Positions 7,342 through 15,946 of a DNA stretch of 34,941 nucleotides are shown one piece after another (position 1 is the first letter of the stretch; each line of letters begins with the position of its first letter). Made by a program: the position numbers and the translations under genes. Origin of the DNA: Eubacterium sp. (lineage in GTDB: Bacteria > Bacillota > Clostridia > Lachnospirales > Lachnospiraceae). The notes below the pieces were generated by a model. It was not told where the DNA came from, ran no database searches, and worked only from the letters and a program-made list of their open reading frames with translations. The stretch is taken from the NCBI GenBank assembly GCA_024683035.1, contig JAIKYQ010000195.1:1-34941 (forward strand), read 5' to 3'.

Positions 7342-8418
7342 TTACAGTGTCAGAACAACCTTCATGGAACCGTCGCCCTTGCCGGCTACTTCAAAGGCAT
7401 GCTCCCACTCGTCGATCGGGAAGACATGAGAGGTTACGCCGGCTGTCGGCAGTTTGCCTTCTGCGATCCAGTCGATGACAGTCGGGAAGCAGTACGGAGA
7501 CAGGTGAGCACCCAGCAGATCCAGTTCTTTGGAATCGCCGATGATGGACCAGTCGACCGTTGTCTCGCTGCCGAACACAGAGAACTCAACAAAGCGTCCC
7601 AGCTTACGGATCATGTTCAGACCCTGGATAACACTGGGCGGAGCACCGGTGGCTTCAACATAGATATCGCAGCCGTAGCCGTCTGTCAGTTTGCGGATTT
7701 CTTCCACAACGTCGCATTCCGCCGGATTGAATACCAGGTCAGCGCCGAATTCCAGGCACTTGTCCAGACGATCCTGCTTCAGATCCAGCATGATCAGCTT
7801 CTTCGGATTGCAGAGTCTGGCTGCTCCCAGCATACCCATGCCCAGCGGGCCGGCGCCGGAGATGACCACGACATCATCGTATGTGATCTGGGCTCTGTCG
7901 ATGCAGTGCTTGGCACAGGCATACGGCTCAACCAGGATCGCTTTTTCCATTTCCAGATCCTTCGGCACTTTATAGACCAGACCGGTCTTGTTGATGCGGA
8001 CATATTCTGCCATGCCGCCGTTGACATTGCTCTGGAATCCGTAGATATCATGTTTCTGGCACATCCAATATCTGCCGGATTTGCAGAACATGCACTCGCC
8101 GCAGGGAGCAATCTGTTCTGTAGCTACACGATCGCCGATCTTCACGCCATGTGCGCTCTTGGCACCGACAGCCACTACTTCACCGAGGAATTCATGTCCC
8201 GGGATGAACGGGGGTTTTACCCATGCCGGCTGATTCGCATCGCCCCAGAATTTGGCTGCACCATGCTGTGCCTTGACGTCGCCGGCGCAGATACCGCAGG
8301 CTTCTACCTTGATCAGGATCTGCTCGTCGTCGATCTCCGGAACCGGGAAATCAGTTTCCAGACGATAATCGTTCAGACCATAGGCAACCAGTGCTTTCAT
8401 CGTTTTCGGAATACTCAT
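7342..8418 (-). CDS. Zinc-dependent polyol dehydrogenase (erythritol/L-threitol dehydrogenase-like)
   Basis: A 358-residue medium-chain zinc dehydrogenase (sorbitol/threonine dehydrogenase branch) that should oxidise a polyol or secondary alcohol with NAD(P). The catalytic zinc region shows ACGICAGD and GHEFLGEV, the structural zinc site is PCGECMFCKSGRYWMC, and the nucleotide motif is GAGPLGMGML. Stretches such as GAAKFWGD near the N-terminus and VDWSIIGDSKELDLLGAHL near the C-terminus resemble what I recall of mycobacterial EltD, an erythritol/L-threitol dehydrogenase. This suggests a C4 or related polyol, by memory of the family only. The ATG at 8416-8418 is chosen over an upstream frame because of AGGAG at good spacing. 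It follows the ABC sugar transporter genes in one operon. Confidence 0.85.
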   Translation of the reverse strand: MSIPKTMKALVAYGLNDYRLETDFPVPEIDDEQILIKVEACGICAGDVKAQHGAAKFWGDANQPAWVKPPFIPGHEFLGEVVAVGAKSAHGVKIGDRVATEQIAPCGECMFCKSGRYWMCQKHDIYGFQSNVNGGMAEYVRINKTGLVYKVPKDLEMEKAILVEPYACAKHCIDRAQITYDDVVVISGAGPLGMGMLGAARLCNPKKLIMLDLKQDRLDKCLEFGADLVFNPAECDVVEEIRKLTDGYGCDIYVEATGAPPSVIQGLNMIRKLGRFVEFSVFGSETTVDWSIIGDSKELDLLGAHLSPYCFPTVIDWIAEGKLPTAGVTSHVFPIDEWEHAFEVAGKGDGSMKVVLTL

Positions 8419-8528
8419 TCTGCTACTCCTTTCCTCTAAGTAGATAGACATTAGTATTGTTCAGCATAGAAGGCCTGCCGTCTCTGCGTGCAGGCACGCC
8501 GACGTCAGGCTTTCCAAACTGTTAGCAA

Positions 8529-9500
8529 TCAGGTGTTCGTGGCTTTATTTCTGTTGGTGATGGCCGGGATCAGAACCGCGATCAGGATGATGACACCCTT
8601 GACAACGATCTGCGGATACGCCGGAACCTTCATCAGGTTCATGATGTTACTGATCAGACCCAGAGTAAATACACCGAAAATGGTCTTCAGCACGCTGCCG
8701 TTACCACCGGCCAGGCTGGCACCCGCGATAACGCAGGAAGCGATGGCATCCATTTCATAACCGTCACCGGAAAGCGGAGAACCGACACCGGTACGGCCGG
8801 CAACCAGCATACCTGCCAGAGCAGACAGGAAACCGGAAACTGCATACACGGACATGCGGATCGGGTTGGTGCGGACACCGGACAGACGAACAGCTTCCTC
8901 ATTGGAACCGATAGCCAGAACCAGACGTCCGTACGTCGTATACCGGAAGACCAGCAGCAAGATGATAAATACCACGATCATGACATAGAACTGAGATGGG
9001 AATCCCAGATAATACGCACGGCTGAAGTTCTTATAGGCTTCGCTCTTCAGCTGGATCGAAGAACCGCTGCAGATGATATACCCGATACCTTTGGCGATCT
9101 GCAGCATCGCCAGGGTGGTAACAAAGGGTGCGACTTTCATATAGGCAACGATGAAACCGGTGATGCAGCCGATGACCGTACCGGCCAGCAGCGTGATGAT
9201 GATGGCTACCGGATCGGGTCTGCCTTTTTCAAATTCATAAGCCAGCAGCACGTTGGTCAGTGTGACGATCGCACCGACGGAAAGGTCGATACCGCCGGTC
9301 ATGATGACCATCAGCATACCAAAGCTGTACAGGGCCAGCGCAGCATTCTGCTTCATCAGGTTGGTGATATTTCCCCATGTCAGGAAACTGCTGCTGATGA
9401 TCGTGGAAACGATCACGAACGCGATGAAAATCAGGATCGTATTATACTGGTTGAAAAAATGGCCGATCCCACTGCCTTTTTTTGCTTTTGCTTCTGCCAT
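8529..9500 (-). CDS. ABC sugar transporter permease (RbsC family)
   Basis: A 323-residue integral membrane permease of the ribose/xylose/galactoside (COG1172) family that forms the channel of a carbohydrate importer. It is almost wholly hydrophobic with eight to ten spans. The conserved family segments are visible: MLMVIMTGGIDLSVGAIV, the coupling-helix region IGSNEEAVRLSGV and the late glycine-rich GASLAGGNGS. The start ATG (9498-9500) has a strong GGAGGA. It begins 16 bp after the ATPase stop, so the two are co-transcribed and probably present in matched amounts. The substrate is not determined by sequence; the neighbouring dehydrogenase points to a polyol or sugar. Confidence 0.93.
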   Translation of the reverse strand: MAEAKAKKGSGIGHFFNQYNTILIFIAFVIVSTIISSSFLTWGNITNLMKQNAALALYSFGMLMVIMTGGIDLSVGAIVTLTNVLLAYEFEKGRPDPVAIIITLLAGTVIGCITGFIVAYMKVAPFVTTLAMLQIAKGIGYIICSGSSIQLKSEAYKNFSRAYYLGFPSQFYVMIVVFIILLLVFRYTTYGRLVLAIGSNEEAVRLSGVRTNPIRMSVYAVSGFLSALAGMLVAGRTGVGSPLSGDGYEMDAIASCVIAGASLAGGNGSVLKTIFGVFTLGLISNIMNLMKVPAYPQIVVKGVIILIAVLIPAITNRNKATNT

Positions 9501-9516
9501 TGTAATCGTTCCTCCT

Positions 9517-11031
9517 TTAATCCGTTACACCGACGGCATAGTTCAGGACCTTCGTCTGGGTCGCTTCCCCTCTGTTCAGGAATCCGCTGGTCACACCGCG
9601 GTTCAGAACCATGACCCGGTCACTCAGTCCGATCAGCTCCTCTACTTCAGAGGAGATCAGGATAATGGACATACCATCTTTTGTCAGCTGGTCGATCAGG
9701 TTGTAGATCTCCATCTTAGCACCGACGTCAACACCTCGCGTGGGCTCGTCCAGGATCAGCACCTTGTTGTCACTGTAGATCCATTTGGCCAGAGATACCT
9801 TCTGCTGGTTACCGCCGGACAGACTTCCGACATGGATCTCTGTGCCGTCTGTCTTGATCGTCAGCTTCCGGATCATCTCCTTCGTGTCTTCAATTTCTTT
9901 CTTTTTATTGATGATGCCGTATTTGCTGATCTTATGCAGTGCCGCCAGCGTCGTATTCATACGAACGGACTGTGTCAGAAGGACACCGTCTTCTTTCCGG
10001 CTTTCCGGCAGGTACGCGATACTGTGGCGGATTGCCGCGTGCGGAGAACTGACATGGATTGTTTTGCCTTCCATGGTGATCGTTCCGCTGCAACCTTTGT
10101 CTGCGCCGAAAATGGCGCGTGCCATTTCTGTTTTGCCTGCGCCGACCAGGCCGCCGATTCCGAGGATCTCACCCCTGTGCAGCTCAAAGGAGGCATTCTG
10201 CACAGCAATGCCGTTTGTGATGTTTTCACATTTCAGCACGACATCCGGATGCTGTTCCGCCGGTCTCTCCGGGAACATGGCCTCATAACTGCGGCCGATC
10301 ATCTTTTCGATAACTTCATTCATGGTGACATCTTTCGTGTAGACCGTATCCACGACTCGGCCATCCTTCATGGTCGTAATGCGGTCAGACAGGGCAAAGA
10401 TCTCATCCAGTCTGTGCGAAATATAAATGATGCTGACTTCTTTTTCCAGCAGACGGCGAAGAAGGACGAACAGACGGTCCACCTCTTTCGGCGTCAGCAC
10501 AGCCGTCGGCTCATCCAGGATCAGAACGTTGACATCCTGACTCAGAACCTTGGCAATCTCAACTACCTGCTGATACGCAACGCTCATATCTCCGACACGC
10601 TGCTTCGCATTTATATCAAATCCGAGATCGTTCAGAATATTCTGCGCTTCTTTATACAGCTTGCTCCAGTTGATGGTTTTCTTTCCCAGAGACATTCTGT
10701 TGATAAATATGTTTTCAGCAACCGTCAGATGCGGTGCCAGAGAAAACTCCTGATAAATAATACCCAGTCCGGCTTTTTTGACTTCTTCCAGACTGTTTCC
10801 GGCAAAATGCTTGCCATTGATGTAGATCTCGCCGCTGTCCTTTTTGTACGCACCGGACAGGATCTTCATCAGCGTTGACTTTCCTGCTCCGTTCTGTCCG
10901 ACCAGAGCATGAACCTCACCTTTTCTGACGGTGAGAGAAACGTCCTGCAGAGCATGTACGCCGCCGAAACTCTTACTAATGTTTTTCAGCTCTACTGTAT
11001 TCACATACTGTTCAGCCAACCTGCTCACCAA
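9517..11031 (-). CDS. ABC sugar transporter double ATPase (RbsA/MglA family)
   Basis: About 504 residues with two fused nucleotide-binding domains that energise the importer. The first domain has Walker A GQNGAGKS (45-52), a degenerate signature region (MSVAYQQVVEIAKVL) and Walker B VLILDEPTAVL. The second has a degenerate Walker A (GGLVGAGKTE), a full LSGGNQQKV signature and VLILDEPTRGVDVG. Asymmetric sites are normal in this family. No ATG start exists: the frame opens with TTG (11029-11031) and GTG (11026-11028), with another TTG four codons in. GAAAGG lies directly before the first TTG, so the exact start is uncertain. A strong hairpin separates it from the binding protein gene upstream. 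Confidence 0.92.
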   Translation of the reverse strand: MVSRLAEQYVNTVELKNISKSFGGVHALQDVSLTVRKGEVHALVGQNGAGKSTLMKILSGAYKKDSGEIYINGKHFAGNSLEEVKKAGLGIIYQEFSLAPHLTVAENIFINRMSLGKKTINWSKLYKEAQNILNDLGFDINAKQRVGDMSVAYQQVVEIAKVLSQDVNVLILDEPTAVLTPKEVDRLFVLLRRLLEKEVSIIYISHRLDEIFALSDRITTMKDGRVVDTVYTKDVTMNEVIEKMIGRSYEAMFPERPAEQHPDVVLKCENITNGIAVQNASFELHRGEILGIGGLVGAGKTEMARAIFGADKGCSGTITMEGKTIHVSSPHAAIRHSIAYLPESRKEDGVLLTQSVRMNTTLAALHKISKYGIINKKKEIEDTKEMIRKLTIKTDGTEIHVGSLSGGNQQKVSLAKWIYSDNKVLILDEPTRGVDVGAKMEIYNLIDQLTKDGMSIILISSEVEELIGLSDRVMVLNRGVTSGFLNRGEATQTKVLNYAVGVTD

Positions 11032-11050
11032 CCTTTCATCTGCAACCCTG

Positions 11051-11098
11051 TTTTCTTAAAGAAAGGGCGGAGTAAAATCTTATTACTCCGCCCCTTTC
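11051..11098 (-). terminator. Intra-operon hairpin between binding protein and ATPase genes
   Basis: Arms 11061-11075 and 11083-11098 pair over about 15 bp with one bulge; on the minus transcript the stem is followed by UUU then mixed bases. It sits 30 bp before the ATPase start and 63 bp after the binding protein stop. Such partial terminators or 3'-end stabilisers commonly raise binding protein output above that of the membrane components. Confidence 0.75.
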
Positions 11099-11161
11099 TC
11101 AGGCATGCTTCTATATCAGACTGCACACCTTCTTAAAGACGTACTCTCTTTTTCGTCTGTC

Positions 11162-12439
11162 TTAGAACAGAGAATCCGGATTGTACCAATCTTTGACATT
11201 GTCTTTTGTGACGCAGCCGGCCGGTGTGTAGGTTCTCGGGCTGAAGTCAGACCAGTCAGCGCCGTCGAACCACTTCTGAGCGACTTCGTTCAGAGCGATA
11301 TCAGCGATAGCGGTCGGGCTGTTGGAACCTGTGCAGCCATAGTTGCTGTTTTCATCCATCAGCAGCTCGAAAGCTTCTTTCTGGCCGTCAGCAGCGTTGA
11401 CGATCAGAACATTGCTCAGATCGACGCCAGCGTCTTCCAGAACAGTCATAGCAGCCATGGTCATAACGTCGGCTTCGGAGAACAGAACGTTGAACTCTTC
11501 GCCCAGAGCAGCCAGGTCACCGGCAACGTCTGTAGCAGCAGCTTCGGACCAGTCTTTGCAGTAACCCTGGAAGATAACCTCAAGATCGAAGTGGCCGTTC
11601 TTCTCAAGAGCTCTCTCCATGTAACCGGCCAGCAGACCATCGCGGCGGTCAAGGGAGTTCTTTGTGCCGGCTTCACCGGAGATGATGGCGGCCTTGACAG
11701 GAGTTGTTCCCATCTGGTCTGCGCACCACTGTCCGCAAAGGAAACCATTGTCATAGTTCGCAGCCTGAACAGTTGTCAGAACACGGACATCGTCGTTCAT
11801 ACCGGAGTCGATAGCAACAACCGGAACACCTTCCTCACGGAAACGATCGACGGTCTCTTTCATGATCTGCGGATCATAGGAAGAGCAGAGGATAATATCG
11901 GCACCCTGTGTGACCATGTCTTCCATATCAGTGATCTGCTTGTTGGCATCGCCGTTACCATCAGCAATGATGACGTTCCAGCCTTTTTCTGCACAGATCT
12001 CTTCGCACTGGTTGGCGATCGTTGTGAAGAACGGGTTTGTGATCGTGGTCTCAGAAACACCGACTGTGTACTTGTCGCCGCTGCGCGGAGCTCTTGCGCC
12101 GCCGGCTTCGGAAGCCTCAGCTTCGGTGGTAGCGGAAGCAGCTTCGGCAGAAGTAGCTTCTTCTACAGCTTCAGAGACAGCTTCAGCGGCTTCGGAAACA
12201 GCTTCTTCTGCTGCAGAGACAGCTTCAGAGGCAGCTTCTTCTGCTGCAGAGACAGCTTCTTCTGCTGCAGATGCAGCTTTGGAAGCAGCTTCTTCTGCTG
12301 CGGAGGTAGCCTCTTCGACAGCAGATTTGGCAGCGGAATCAGCCTTTTCAGCTTCTTTCTTCGCGCCGCAGCCACTCATCATTCCGATTACCAGAACGCC
12401 GGCCATAACGATGCCTAAAAACTTGGTAGCCTTTTTCAT
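11162..12439 (-). CDS. Sugar-binding lipoprotein (RbsB family) with long Ala/Glu-rich linker
   Basis: A 425-residue solute-binding lipoprotein that captures a sugar or polyol outside the membrane for the adjacent permease. The signal peptide (1-23) ends in the lipobox MSGC, with Cys24 as the lipidation site. Residues 27-118 form an unusual linker rich in Ala, Glu and Ser, built from repeats like SAAEEA and SEAVSAAEEA, likely helical. The periplasmic-binding-protein fold (COG1879) starts near KYTVGVSETTITNPFF and shows IIADGNGDANKQITDMEDMV and VVAIDSGMNDDV. Most family members go almost directly from lipobox to domain, so the linker adds about 90 residues. The start ATG has AAGGAG at good spacing. 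First gene of the operon, with its own promoter. Confidence 0.92.
   Translation of the reverse strand: MKKATKFLGIVMAGVLVIGMMSGCGAKKEAEKADSAAKSAVEEATSAAEEAASKAASAAEEAVSAAEEAASEAVSAAEEAVSEAAEAVSEAVEEATSAEAASATTEAEASEAGGARAPRSGDKYTVGVSETTITNPFFTTIANQCEEICAEKGWNVIIADGNGDANKQITDMEDMVTQGADIILCSSYDPQIMKETVDRFREEGVPVVAIDSGMNDDVRVLTTVQAANYDNGFLCGQWCADQMGTTPVKAAIISGEAGTKNSLDRRDGLLAGYMERALEKNGHFDLEVIFQGYCKDWSEAAATDVAGDLAALGEEFNVLFSEADVMTMAAMTVLEDAGVDLSNVLIVNAADGQKEAFELLMDENSNYGCTGSNSPTAIADIALNEVAQKWFDGADWSDFSPRTYTPAGCVTKDNVKDWYNPDSLF
12086..12361 (-). repeat. Low-complexity repeat encoding the lipoprotein linker
   Basis: Within the lipoprotein gene, copies of a unit such as CTTCTTCTGCTGCAGAGACA (plus strand) recur imperfectly through about 12180-12310, with variants on each side. 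They encode the SAAEEA-type repeats. Such DNA is prone to length change by slippage. Confidence 0.8.
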
Positions 12440-12536
12440 GTACAGTTCTCCTTTCCTCTCAAAAAACTGTTAGTAAAGGTTGTTTTGTTTGCTGAGAGTT
12501 CATGTTTGTTTTCGTTCCTCTCAGAGATACACTCAT

Positions 12537-12565
12537 ATTGTATGGGATGGCGTAGGTTTTGTCAA
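12537..12565 (-). promoter_or_regulatory. Promoter of the sugar/polyol operon
   Basis: Minus-strand -35 TTGACA (12560-12565), a 17-bp spacer and -10 TACAAT (12537-12542), both close to consensus. The start site would lie near 12530, giving a leader of about 90 nt before the lipoprotein ATG. Confidence 0.82.
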
Positions 12566-12584
12566 GAAATATTGAACATTTTTC

Positions 12585-12658
12585 ATTTCATGAAATATAT
12601 TTCACATTTCATGCTTTTCCGGCATAAATTCAGGCTTTTCAGCGAAATCGTTTTCGCT
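12585..12658. promoter_or_regulatory. Palindromes upstream of the sugar operon promoter (candidate operators)
   Basis: Two overlapping perfect palindromes, ATTTCATGAAAT (12585-12596) and TGAAATATATTTCA (12591-12604), lie 20-40 bp upstream of the -35 box. A third dyad, AGCGAAA-TCGT-TTTCGCT (12641-12658), has the central CG of LacI/GalR-family operators and lies about 47 bp before the cca start. All are candidates for regulator binding; none is proven, and no regulator gene is adjacent. Confidence 0.45.
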
Positions 12659-12704
12659 GTTCCCTCTCTTGCACTACGCTTTAGTATAAGGTATCATTAG
12701 GGTC

Positions 12705-14054
12705 ATGAAAATCAAATTGCCCGCCACTGTAAAAATCATTTTGGACAGCCTGCATGCCCACGGTTTTGAAGCCTATGCCGTAGGCGGCTGTGTCCGTGAT
12801 TCCATTCTGAATCGCGAGCCGGATGACTGGGATATCACGACCTCGGCGCTTCCGCATCAGATCAAACAGGTTTTTCAGCGTACCGTTGATACCGGCATCG
12901 CTCACGGGACCGTGACGGTCCTGGTAGGCAGCCGTGCCTGCGAAGTAACAACCTACCGTATTGACGGAGCCTATTCCGATTCGCGCCATCCCGACAGCGT
13001 GACCTTTACCTCCAAACTGGGAGAGGATCTGCTGCGCCGCGATTTTACGATCAATGCCATGGCCTATAATGAAGAGGAGGGCCTGATCGATCTCTACGGC
13101 GGCATGCGGGATCTGCAGCGGAAAAAAATCTGCTGTGTCGGCAACGCTTCCGACCGTTTCCGGGAAGATGCCCTGCGCATCCTGAGGGCAGTGCGTTTTT
13201 CCGCGCAGCTGCATTTCGGCATCGACCGTCTGACCGCGCTGGCCATGATGGATCAGGCATCGAATCTGCAGCATATCAGTGCGGAAAGAATCTGTTCCGA
13301 ACTGGTCAAACTGATCTGCTCCGACCATCCGGAGTACCTGCGTGTCGCCTATGAAGCAGGTATTACGCGTGTGATACTTCCCGAGTTCGACGCCATGATG
13401 CAGACGCCGCAGAATTCACCCTATCACATTTACAACGTCGGAGACCACACGCTGACGGCCATGCAGCATACCCGGAAAGACAAAGTCGTACGTCTGGCCA
13501 TGCTTCTGCACGATGCCGGCAAGCCATCCTGCAAGCGCATGGATACCTACGGCTACGATCATTTTCCGGATCATGCCGAAGCTGGTGTAAAGATCGCCGA
13601 CGATACCATGCGCCGTCTGAAACTGGACAACGATACAATGCATAAAGTCCGCACGCTGATCCTCTATCATGACTGGTGGATGAAGGCTGACGAAAAAGAA
13701 ATCCGCCGCGCGCTGCATACGGTCGGAAAGGAATTGTTCCCGTTCCTGCTGGATATCCAGCAGGCGGATACCATGGGAAAAAGCGAGTACCGCCGGGACG
13801 AGCGGCTGCGCCGCATTGCGCAGGTAGCCCGCTATGCGGCGGATATCCTGAAGCGCGGCGATGCCATCGATCTGAAAGACCTGGCCATTGGGGGCGATGA
13901 TCTGCTGGCCATGGGAATCCCTGCCGGCGCGGAGATCGGCAAACTTCTTTCCGCCGCACTGGATCTTGTACTGGACGATCCGGCAAAGAATACCAGGGAA
14001 TATCTTCTTCCTTATCTTAAAAATCACAGGAATGTCATCGTAAACGATCTATAA
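12705..14054 (+). CDS. cca: CCA tRNA nucleotidyltransferase with HD domain
   Basis: A 449-residue class II nucleotidyltransferase that adds or repairs the 3' CCA end of tRNAs. The N-terminal polymerase head shows AVGGCVRDSIL (GG motif at 27-28), the catalytic pair D41/D43 in DDWDI, the RRDFTINAMA motif and the RFREDALRILRAVRF segment. A C-terminal HD phosphohydrolase domain follows (LLHDAGKP, then YDHFPDHAEAG and LILYHDWW), as in many Clostridia. Start ATG 12705 is chosen because homology begins there; the ribosome binding site is poor (AGGG only two bases away, AAGG further up). It may form an operon with the phosphoglucomutase 68 bp downstream. Close paralogues include poly(A) polymerase, but a clostridial genome normally uses this form as Cca. 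Confidence 0.9.
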   Translation: MKIKLPATVKIILDSLHAHGFEAYAVGGCVRDSILNREPDDWDITTSALPHQIKQVFQRTVDTGIAHGTVTVLVGSRACEVTTYRIDGAYSDSRHPDSVTFTSKLGEDLLRRDFTINAMAYNEEEGLIDLYGGMRDLQRKKICCVGNASDRFREDALRILRAVRFSAQLHFGIDRLTALAMMDQASNLQHISAERICSELVKLICSDHPEYLRVAYEAGITRVILPEFDAMMQTPQNSPYHIYNVGDHTLTAMQHTRKDKVVRLAMLLHDAGKPSCKRMDTYGYDHFPDHAEAGVKIADDTMRRLKLDNDTMHKVRTLILYHDWWMKADEKEIRRALHTVGKELFPFLLDIQQADTMGKSEYRRDERLRRIAQVARYAADILKRGDAIDLKDLAIGGDDLLAMGIPAGAEIGKLLSAALDLVLDDPAKNTREYLLPYLKNHRNVIVNDL

Positions 14055-14122
14055 GATCTGTTGTAAAAACCTGTTGCAAACACTACGCAGAAACTGGAAA
14101 ACAAAAACTGGAGGAGAAAATT

Positions 14123-15853
14123 ATGAGTTACAAAGAGGTATTTCAATCCTGGCTCGATGATCCGTACTTTGATGAAGAAACCAAAGCGGAACTGCGTGCC
14201 ATTGCCGATGACGAACATGAGATCCGCGAGCGTTTTTATGCTCCTCTGAAATTCGGTACCGCCGGGCTGCGCGGAATCCTGGGCGCCGGTATCAACCGCA
14301 TGAATGTGTATACCGTCCGGAAAGCAACGCAGGGCCTTGCCAATTACATTCTGAAGATCCACGGAGAAGACAAAGGTGTTGCCATCGCATACGACTCCCG
14401 TCATTTTTCTCCGGAATTTGCCGATGAAGCAGCTCTCTGCCTGGCTGCTAACGGTATCAAAGCCTACGTATTTGAATCTCTCCGCCCCACGCCGGAGCTT
14501 TCCTTTGCGATCCGGTATTACGGCTGTATTTCCGGCATCAATATCACCGCGAGCCACAACAAACCGCAGTATAACGGCTATAAAGTCTACTGGGAAGACG
14601 GCGCGCAGATTACGCCGCCGCACGACGCCGGCATTATGGATGAAGTGCTGCATGTGACCGACTGGGCCACCGTGAAGACCATGGAAAAGGAAGCCGCCGA
14701 AAAAGCAGGTCTGTATCAGGTCATCGGGAAAGAAGCCGACGATGCGTTCATCGAAGCCATCAAAGCCTGCTGCCTGCATCCGGAATCCATCCAGGCACAG
14801 GGAAAAGATCTCAAGATCGTTTATACCCCGCTGCACGGCACCGGCAATATTCCCGCCCGCCGTATTCTGAAGGAGCTTGGCTTCGAACAGGTCTATGTGG
14901 TTCCCGAGCAGGAGCTGCCGGACGGCAATTTCCCGACGGTCAGCTATCCGAATCCGGAAGCAGACGAAGCCTTTGACATGGCCCTGGCCCTGGGTAAGAA
15001 AATCGGTGCCGACCTGGTACTGGCAACGGATCCCGACGCCGACAGACTGGGCTGCCGCGTCCGCGACAAAGACGGTGTCTATCATACCCTAACCGGCAAT
15101 ATGTCCGCCTGCCTGCTGGCACATTACGAGATCAGCCAGAAAAAGGCCCTGCAGGGACTGCCGGACGACGGCGTCCTGATCACCACGATCGTATCATCGA
15201 ATCTGGCGCCAGCTATCGCACGCTACTACAACGCCGACTGTCTGGAAGTCCTGACCGGTTTCAAATGGATCGGCCGGGAAATACTCCGCATGGAAACCGA
15301 AGGACGCGGCACCTATCTCTTTGGATTTGAGGAAAGCTACGGCTGCCTGATCGGCACCTATGCCCGTGACAAAGATTCTATCGGCGCCGTCATGGCTCTG
15401 TGCGAGGCCGCTGCCTGGTATAAAGACCGCGGCATGACGATGTGGGATGCCATGCTGGAAGTGTATGAAATCTACGGCTTCTATATGGATGGCGGCACAT
15501 CCGTCACCTTCGAGGGCGTGGAAGGAGCCGAAAAGATCACCGCGATCATGGAGAAGCTGCGCAGCACCAAGCTGGAAACCATCGGTGAATATAAAGTACA
15601 GGGTTTCCGGGATTACCAGAAGGATATCGCCGAAAACTATGTGACCGGCGAAACAAAGAAGACCGGCCTGCCGGAATCCAATGTCCTGTACTACGAGCTG
15701 GATAACGACTCCTGGGTCTGCGTCCGCCCGTCCGGAACCGAACCGAAGATCAAATTCTATTACGGCACAAAGGGATCTTCTCTGGAGGACTCCACAGCCA
15801 AAGCGGATGCCCTCGGAAAGGACCTTGTTGCACTGATGAACAGCATGGTCTGA
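14123..15853 (+). CDS. Phosphoglucomutase/phosphomannomutase (alpha-D-phosphohexomutase)
   Basis: A 576-residue cytoplasmic phosphohexomutase that interconverts hexose 1- and 6-phosphates, feeding glycogen, nucleotide-sugar or glycolytic pathways. The order of family motifs is complete: early FGTAGLRG (44-51), the phosphoserine loop TASHNKP with Ser144, the magnesium loop DPDADR (303-308), the sugar-specificity loop FGFEESYG and the C-terminal phosphate loop RPSGTEPKIKFY. Length and motif style match the PgcA/PgmB2-type alpha-phosphoglucomutases of Bacillota (about 575-580 residues). The ATG follows GGAGGA at ideal spacing. It stands between cca and hup on the plus strand. Confidence 0.93.
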   Translation: MSYKEVFQSWLDDPYFDEETKAELRAIADDEHEIRERFYAPLKFGTAGLRGILGAGINRMNVYTVRKATQGLANYILKIHGEDKGVAIAYDSRHFSPEFADEAALCLAANGIKAYVFESLRPTPELSFAIRYYGCISGINITASHNKPQYNGYKVYWEDGAQITPPHDAGIMDEVLHVTDWATVKTMEKEAAEKAGLYQVIGKEADDAFIEAIKACCLHPESIQAQGKDLKIVYTPLHGTGNIPARRILKELGFEQVYVVPEQELPDGNFPTVSYPNPEADEAFDMALALGKKIGADLVLATDPDADRLGCRVRDKDGVYHTLTGNMSACLLAHYEISQKKALQGLPDDGVLITTIVSSNLAPAIARYYNADCLEVLTGFKWIGREILRMETEGRGTYLFGFEESYGCLIGTYARDKDSIGAVMALCEAAAWYKDRGMTMWDAMLEVYEIYGFYMDGGTSVTFEGVEGAEKITAIMEKLRSTKLETIGEYKVQGFRDYQKDIAENYVTGETKKTGLPESNVLYYELDNDSWVCVRPSGTEPKIKFYYGTKGSSLEDSTAKADALGKDLVALMNSMV

Positions 15854-15881
15854 TTTCAGCCGTATTTGCCCGATAAAACAA

Positions 15882-15910
15882 TTGACAAAAGATATTCGAA
15901 AGAGTATAAA
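15882..15910 (+). promoter_or_regulatory. hup promoter
   Basis: -35 TTGACA (15882-15887), a 17-bp spacer and -10 TATAAA (15905-15910), 37 bp before the HU start codon. A strong promoter fits an abundant nucleoid protein. Confidence 0.85.
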
Positions 15911-15946
15911 TTATATAGTTCAATACAATTTTTAGGAGGAATAATC

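Noticed and set aside
8473-8499. Terminator between permease and dehydrogenase genes
   Set aside because: Only competing 5-6 bp stems (GCCTGC/GCAGGC and GCGTG/CACGC) are present and there is no U-run.
12163-12375. CRISPR-like or minisatellite array in the CTTCTTCTGCTGCAGAGACA repeats
   Set aside because: The repeats are imperfect, have no unique spacers and encode a regular Ala/Glu linker in frame with the lipoprotein.
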